17,789 nucleotides of DNA from Candidatus Bathyarchaeota archaeon (GTDB lineage: Archaea; Thermoproteota; Bathyarchaeia; Bathyarchaeales; Bathycorpusculaceae). The DNA lies in contig DAOUTL010000007.1 in NCBI GenBank assembly GCA_030626685.1, positions 1 through 17,789 of the forward strand. The letters run 5' to 3'. How positions within the stretch are numbered: position 1 is the first letter of the stretch; each line of letters starts with the position of its first letter. The notes beneath the pieces are model-generated. The model worked only from the letters and a program-made list of their open reading frames with translations. It searched no databases and had not been told where the DNA came from. A program made the translations under genes and the position numbers. Shown piece by piece: positions 14,462 through 17,789 of this stretch.

Positions 14462-14472
14462 AGTATTATATT
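14462..14472 (+). promoter_or_regulatory. Candidate TATA box for the ICMT-like gene
   Basis: AGTATTATATT is centred about 30 bases before GTG 14497, which fits a leaderless start. No SD is visible. Confidence 0.4.
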
Positions 14473-14496
14473 CAACGAGTCGTCACCGTATGAGTT

Positions 14497-15525
14497 GTGA
14501 AAAAAATGAAAGCAGACGAAAAAGATATGAGTAGAAAAGGTCCAAATTTTCTAATCTTAACTCTCTTGGCGATCATGTTCACTGCAGCGTTGACGTTTGC
14601 CACATTAGAGCTTCCTTTAGTGATTGACAAAATACTACACAATTACCTTGACATATATTTCTACGACTGGAAACTTATAGTGCCGTTTATTAATTCTTTA
14701 AGGGTAATAGGCTATGTGTGCATTGTAGTGGTTATAGCCCTGATAATCGTGGGTTTCAAGACTGGAAGAGGAAGATTGTCCTCCTTGGGGTCCGTAGCCC
14801 TCTTCCTACCGACCTTCGGGTACTTTGCAGCCAGCATGTTTGTCCTCGCAGGCTTGGGCATACTGAGAGTCCTGTGGACGCCGTTTCTGGAGTGGTATGA
14901 GCCCAGCCTGAAGCTGGGAGACATCGTCTTTCTCCCCTATCTGCTCGTCTTGTATCCCTTTAAGCTTCTGGGAGCTGATGTCGGGATGCCTCTGGCTCTC
15001 CTAGCTATGTGTTTAGGGCTCTTCATCTTCTGCTTAGGCACATTAACATGGTTCTACGGAAAATCCGAAAACAGGGGGATCATTGATTTCTGGATCTACA
15101 AGTATTCGAGGCACCCTCAGTACTTAGGCTTCCTCATCTGGAGCTACGGAGTCATGCTGTTTGGAACTCTCAGCCCAGACATTCTACCAGGAGGCTACCT
15201 GGCAGAGCCAAGCTTCCCCTGGCTGATCTCGGCAGTTATCCTCATCTGTGTGGCCTTAACAGAGGAAATCAAAATGACCAAGAAAGCGAATGAGACTTAT
15301 CTAGCATATCAAAGGAGTACGCCCTTCATGCTCCCTCTCCCCAAACTCCTTTCGAAGGTGATCACGGCACCGCACAGAATGATCTTCAAGAAGGATCGCC
15401 CAACAAGTGACAAGGAGGTCCTCTTTACCTTTGCCGTTTATATTGCCATCCTCATCTTGCTCTCACTCCTCTTTCAAGGACTGGGACTGAACTGGCGTTA
15501 TCCCGTCGAGGAGCCTCTAACGTAG
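14497..15525 (+). CDS. ICMT/PEMT-family membrane methyltransferase
   Basis: The 342-residue polytopic protein has about seven membrane segments, including FLILTLLAIMFTAALTFATL, VIGYVCIVVVIALIIVGF, SVALFLPTFGYFAASMFVLA and a late VYIAILILLSLLFQGL. The catalytic region of the isoprenylcysteine carboxyl methyltransferase/phospholipid methyltransferase fold is clear: YSRHPQYLGFLIW (about 203-215), then EEIKMTKKANETYLAYQR, equivalent to the EE...F-x-x-Y-x-x-Y-x-x-x-x-P signature. It probably uses SAM to methylate a lipid or a membrane-bound acceptor; the substrate is unknown. Its third codon positions are clearly richer in G/C, with frequent CTC/CTG, than neighbouring genes, so recent acquisition is likely. 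It is flanked by a CRISPR remnant and a broken HTH-like fragment. GTG 14497 and ATG 14506 are both possible starts. Confidence 0.8.
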   Translation: MKKMKADEKDMSRKGPNFLILTLLAIMFTAALTFATLELPLVIDKILHNYLDIYFYDWKLIVPFINSLRVIGYVCIVVVIALIIVGFKTGRGRLSSLGSVALFLPTFGYFAASMFVLAGLGILRVLWTPFLEWYEPSLKLGDIVFLPYLLVLYPFKLLGADVGMPLALLAMCLGLFIFCLGTLTWFYGKSENRGIIDFWIYKYSRHPQYLGFLIWSYGVMLFGTLSPDILPGGYLAEPSFPWLISAVILICVALTEEIKMTKKANETYLAYQRSTPFMLPLPKLLSKVITAPHRMIFKKDRPTSDKEVLFTFAVYIAILILLSLLFQGLGLNWRYPVEEPLT

Positions 15526-15674
15526 TCCTGTCCCCGTACGCCCAAACAGCTTGAATGCCTAAAAATGCTTGAAGAGGGCAAGAAGAACACGAAATAGAAA
15601 CCCTACGCAAAACCGTCAAAGAACTCCTCAGAAAAGAACTACTCACAGTTAAATCAAGCACCCAGACTGCTTAA
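15526..15674 (+). pseudogene. Possible HTH gene fragment broken by a frameshift
   Basis: Directly after the ICMT-like stop one frame reads RTPKQLECLKMLEEGKKNTK and stops at a TAG. A shifted frame continues HEIETLRKTVKELLRKELL, then TVKSSTQTA, and stops at 15674. Joined, they resemble the recognition part of a winged-helix/HTH protein (LxxLEEGKK, then TVKELLRKxLL). There is no intact ORF and no start. Chance coding-like sequence remains possible. Its end overlaps the TATA region of hisS. Confidence 0.3.
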
Positions 15675-15678
15675 ATAC
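15669..15678 (+). promoter_or_regulatory. TATA box of hisS
   Basis: GCTTAAATAC (15669-15678) is centred about 45 bases before ATG 15719, predicting transcription start near 15700, just ahead of the GGAG SD at 15707-15710. Confidence 0.5.
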
Positions 15679-15718
15679 TCAGTTTCGCAATTAACCCTAA
15701 AATGATGGAGAACTTGAA

Positions 15719-17017
15719 ATGTCCGCTTTCAGAACAGTTCGCGGGATGAGGGACTTTCTGCCAGAAGAAGCCAAATTGATGAAGTTTATCGAAAGCAAAG
15801 CTAGGAGAACAGCTCAACTTTATGGATATAAAGAAATTATAACGCCGGTTGTGGAGTCATACGAGCTTTTAGCGGCAAAAGCTGGCGAAGAAATTCGTTC
15901 GCGGATGTATGCCTTCAAAGATTTAGGCGACCGCAAGGTTGCTTTGCGACCGGAATTTACTGCTTCTGTGGCTAGACTTATTGCAACAACTTTGAGGAAT
16001 GAACCTAAGCCTTTAAGGTTATTTTGTGTGGGCAGTCTTTATCGCTATGATGAACCGCAGCAAGGGCGTTTCAGAGAGTTTTGGCAGTCAAACTATGAGT
16101 TGATGGGTTCGAATAAGCCGGAGGCAGACGCGGAAATAGTAATGTTGACAGATAGTTTGATGAAGTCTGTGGGTTTAAAAAATTGTGTTTTTAAAATGGG
16201 ACATGTCGGGGTTTTGAGGGGAGTACTAAGCCATGAAAAATTGGAGGATAAAGTGCAAAACGAGGTTATGCAGTTAATGGATAAAAAGCAGTATGATGAT
16301 GCTCTTAGGCTTGCTGAAAGCGCTGGCGCATCAGAAAAGTGTATAGTAACCATCCAGAAACTTGTAGAACTGAAGGGCGGTGACGTCTTCGAAACCGTAG
16401 AGAAAGCGAAAGAGTATGTTAGAGGCTATAAAAGAGCTGTTGACGCCGTAATGAATCTTTGTGAGATTCTTAAACTTGTTTCGGAAACCGGAGAAAAAAT
16501 TGACATAACCGTTGAAGCTGGCTTTGCAAGGGGACTCGAATATTATACCGGGATGATTTTTGAGGTTTATGCGCCGGAAACGCCCATAGCACTGGGCGGC
16601 GGCGGAAGATACGACAGGCTTATCGAGTTGTTTGGAGGCGAACCCACACCCGCTGTGGGGGTGGCTCATGGAATAGATAGAATAATGTTGGCAATGCAGA
16701 GGCAGAAGACTACGCTAAGAACGGAAGAAGAAAAAACAATTATGATCATTCCCATCAAAGAGAAACTGAAAAGAGAAGCGTTGAAGATTTCGCGAACGCT
16801 TAGAGATGCGGACATACCGGTTGAAGTTGAAGTCATGGGACGAAAAGTCACAAAGGCTTTAGAAGATGCGGATAGAAGAGAAACAAGTTACGCAATAATA
16901 ATTGGAGAAAAGGAACTAAAAGAAGACGCTGTCGTAATCCGAAATCTAAAGAAAAGAGAACAGCGCGTAGTGAAAATCGAAAATATAATAGAAACAATAA
17001 AAAACAACAAGCTGTAA
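15719..17017 (+). CDS. hisS: Histidyl-tRNA synthetase
   Basis: HisRS charges tRNA-His. The 432-residue protein starts FRTVRGMRDFLPEEAKLM. Class II motif 1 lies in YGYKEIITPVVESYELLAAK. LRPEFTASVARLIA and motif 2, LYRYDEPQQGRFREFWQ (about 107-123), follow. The histidine-binding signature GLEYYTGMIFEVY is near 271-283. Motif 3 is ALGGGGRYDRLIELFGG with VGVAHGIDRIML. The anticodon-binding domain (TIMIIPIKEKLKREALKISR, then EVMGRKVTKALEDADRRETS) ends the protein. Length and all motifs fit a full synthetase, not the HisZ paralogue. ATG 15719 has GGAG at 15707-15710, 8 bases upstream. It has a single gene promoter and no partner gene on this strand. Confidence 0.97.
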   Translation: MSAFRTVRGMRDFLPEEAKLMKFIESKARRTAQLYGYKEIITPVVESYELLAAKAGEEIRSRMYAFKDLGDRKVALRPEFTASVARLIATTLRNEPKPLRLFCVGSLYRYDEPQQGRFREFWQSNYELMGSNKPEADAEIVMLTDSLMKSVGLKNCVFKMGHVGVLRGVLSHEKLEDKVQNEVMQLMDKKQYDDALRLAESAGASEKCIVTIQKLVELKGGDVFETVEKAKEYVRGYKRAVDAVMNLCEILKLVSETGEKIDITVEAGFARGLEYYTGMIFEVYAPETPIALGGGGRYDRLIELFGGEPTPAVGVAHGIDRIMLAMQRQKTTLRTEEEKTIMIIPIKEKLKREALKISRTLRDADIPVEVEVMGRKVTKALEDADRRETSYAIIIGEKELKEDAVVIRNLKKREQRVVKIENIIETIKNNKL

Positions 17018-17174
17018 AGAGAAGAGGTTTTACTAAAACTTTTTCTCACGGCTTCACACAAAAAACCAACAGCTTTATTGTCCAACAAAAGGAAAATCCA
17101 ATGTTCAACAAATCATAAATCTCCACAATATCTGCTGGTGCGGCCGCCGGGATTCGAACCCGGGATCACCAGCT

Positions 17175-17357
17175 CTCTTAGGTGAGAAGATGGCCATATA
17201 TTTCATTAAATAGCTGCCTTTTATTCGCGCGCGCTAGGCTGTACTCACCGCAACCGGGAGCTCCTTTGCTATTTGTTTATATGACCTCTTGGATTTTCGA
17301 AGCTTGATGATTCGCGAAATCATGCTTTCATTCAATTTTTTGACCATTATCTCACCT
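17175..17357 (-). other. 183-nt tRNA intron at 37/38 of tRNA-Gly
   Basis: It runs from just after A37 (17358) to just before A38 (17174). GGTGAG near its 5' end pairs with CTCACC near its 3' end as the inner helix. CTTC (32-35) faces TAAG as a central helix with one mismatch, and the bulges are CA|A and AG|A. It is far longer than the usual 15-100 nt and carries a 37-codon ORF. Confidence 0.8.
17234..17347 (-). CDS. 37-residue HTH-like ORF inside the tRNA-Gly intron
   Basis: ATG 17347 to TAG 17234 encodes MVKKLNESMISRIIKLRKSK, then RSYKQIAKELPVAVSTA. SYKQIAKEL-x-VxVST is the pattern of a resolvase/transposase-type helix-turn-helix, cut off inside the recognition helix. GGTGA lies 4 bases before the ATG and also forms the inner helix of the intron's splice motif. 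Beyond the TAG the same frame continues RARIKG, suggesting a longer ancestor. There is no LAGLIDADG motif. It could be a degraded mobile-element gene, a small DNA- or RNA-binding protein, or chance. The length is below ordinary gene-calling limits. Confidence 0.35.
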   Translation of the reverse strand: MVKKLNESMISRIIKLRKSKRSYKQIAKELPVAVSTA

Positions 17358-17365
17358 TGGAAGGC

Positions 17366-17382
17366 TTACCCGCCTTTAGGCT
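17366..17382 (-). other. 17-nt tRNA intron at 29/30 of tRNA-Gly
   Basis: The intron AGCCTAAAGGCGGGTAA lies in the anticodon stem. The BHB is complete: outer AGG/CCT, central ACCC/GGGT (4 bp), bulges CA|A and AA|G, and inner GCC/GGC with a TAAA loop. The predicted cuts give CCA-GC, exactly the sequence needed to pair with GCTGG. Confidence 0.85.
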
Positions 17383-17476
17383 TGGGGTCCTAGACCACAC
17401 TAGACCACGGCCGCTCGTAACTCGCAGGTATATCTTGGTTGGTGGATTAAATAAAATTTCGTGTTGCTAAAGGTTG

Positions 17477-17789
17477 TTATTTTGGTTTTTCTTCTGGTTT
17501 GAAGAGTCTTTTCTCGTGCGCAGGTTTCGGTTTGAGTTTGCCGTGGTGTCTAACCATAGACATTCTTCTCCGCTCTAGATTTTTGAGTCTGGCGTGCAGT
17601 TTCGCCATCTTCGTTTTGGAGGGCTTTCTGGTTTTTGGAAGGCGATGGGGGGCTGGTGTAAATGGCTTTTTAGCTTGACTGGAGGTTTTTCTCCTAAGGC
17701 TTCTTTTTTGCACGTTTCCTGCTTTTTGGAAAACCACGTAGCCCTCTTCCAAATTCACTTTCTGTGTTTTCCATCCGGCGTCCAGCCAA
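17477..17789 (-). CDS. C-terminal part of a basic protein of unknown function (5' end outside window)
   Basis: The minus-strand frame is open from the window edge to TAA at 17479-17477, giving 103 residues. It reads WLDAGWKTQKVNLEEGYVVF at the edge, so the GTG at 17758 that would give a 93-residue ORF is probably internal. A short ordered part (GYVVFQKAGNVQKRS) precedes a long lysine/arginine/proline-rich tail (TPAPHRLPKTRKPSKTKMAK, then HARLKNLERRRMSMVRHHGK, ending KRLFKPEEKPK). The tail is likely disordered or nucleic-acid-binding. I do not recognise the family. The ribosome or another RNA-protein complex would suit such a tail, but that is a guess. Confidence 0.55.
   Translation of the reverse strand, partial: WLDAGWKTQKVNLEEGYVVFQKAGNVQKRSLRRKTSSQAKKPFTPAPHRLPKTRKPSKTKMAKLHARLKNLERRRMSMVRHHGKLKPKPAHEKRLFKPEEKPK

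Larger units (their letters stand above)
17136..17414 (-). tRNA. tRNA-Gly (anticodon UCC) with two introns, CCA encoded
   Basis: On the minus strand GCGGCCG (17414-17408) pairs with CGGCCGC (17146-17140), followed by A73 and an encoded CCA (17138-17136). The T arm is CCGGG-TTCGAAT-CCCGG. The D arm is GTCT-AGTGTGGTCTA-GGAC. The anticodon stem is split: CCA (27-29), a 17-nt intron, then GC (30-31). The loop is C-T-TCC-A, a 183-nt intron, then A38, and GCTGG closes the stem with CCAGC. Removing both introns from the 279-nt gene leaves 79 nt including CCA, and every stem pairs. The anticodon is TCC, reading GGA/GGG glycine codons. A TATA-like box lies at about 17445-17458. Splicing of two introns, one inside the anticodon stem, must precede folding of the mature arm. 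Confidence 0.92.

Noticed and set aside
15452..15661. 69-codon minus-strand ORF over the ICMT-like 3' end
   Set aside because: It overlaps an intact membrane protein gene and the broken HTH-like fragment, and has no domain or SD support.
17223..17233. Alternating CGCGCGCGC run in the tRNA-Gly intron as a Z-DNA or regulatory element
   Set aside because: It is only nine to eleven bases long and lies in an intron; there is no supporting context.
17175..17357. LAGLIDADG homing endonuclease in the long tRNA intron
   Set aside because: The intron is too short and neither strand shows a LAGLIDADG-like motif; only the HTH-like ORF is present.

Overview
The window is archaeal chromosome, probably from the TACK side and plausibly a Bathyarchaeia-like lineage. 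The evidence is archaeal-only genes (TiaS, EndA, a GfcR-like PRPP-binding regulator, a DUF4443 regulator), archaeal-type alanyl-, leucyl- and histidyl-tRNA synthetases, tRNA genes interrupted by bulge-helix-bulge (BHB) introns, TATA-box promoters close to start codons, and Shine-Dalgarno (SD) sequences of the GGAGGTGA type. The phylum assignment is inference; domain Archaea is well supported.

Layout. 1-8033 is dense translation machinery: the tail of a stand-alone Lrp/AsnC RAM-domain protein, tiaS, a small convergent membrane protein whose best start is ACG, alaS, leuS, and tRNA-Arg(UCU) with two introns. 8034-9920 carries three minus-strand genes: a DUF4443 regulator and an overlapping pair of a DUF4430 (transcobalamin C-terminal-like) surface protein and an ECF transporter S component. 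9920-10618 holds a truncated, frameshifted hdrB remnant and the promoter/palindrome region of a GfcR-like gene. 10619-13729 has the GfcR-like gene, a convergent HhH/Fe-S glycosylase-like protein, and a divergent mtnA-endA operon. 13804-15700 looks accessory: a PH-like small protein, a tiny ORF, a degenerate CRISPR remnant without cas genes, an ICMT/PEMT-type membrane methyltransferase of different base composition, and a broken HTH-like remnant. 15719-17789 returns to translation: hisS, then on the minus strand tRNA-Gly(UCC) with a 17-nt intron at 29/30 and a 183-nt intron at 37/38, then the C-terminal part of a very basic protein.

How it fits together. Most intact genes serve tRNA: charging (alaS, leuS, hisS), wobble modification (tiaS), and splicing (endA) of interrupted tRNAs, two of which lie in the window. 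The most interesting points are the two doubly interrupted tRNA genes with readable BHB motifs, a 37-codon HTH-like ORF inside the 183-nt tRNA-Gly intron whose SD lies in the splice-site helix, an EndA whose usual catalytic histidine is threonine, the ACG start with a perfect SD, and the eroded CRISPR array.
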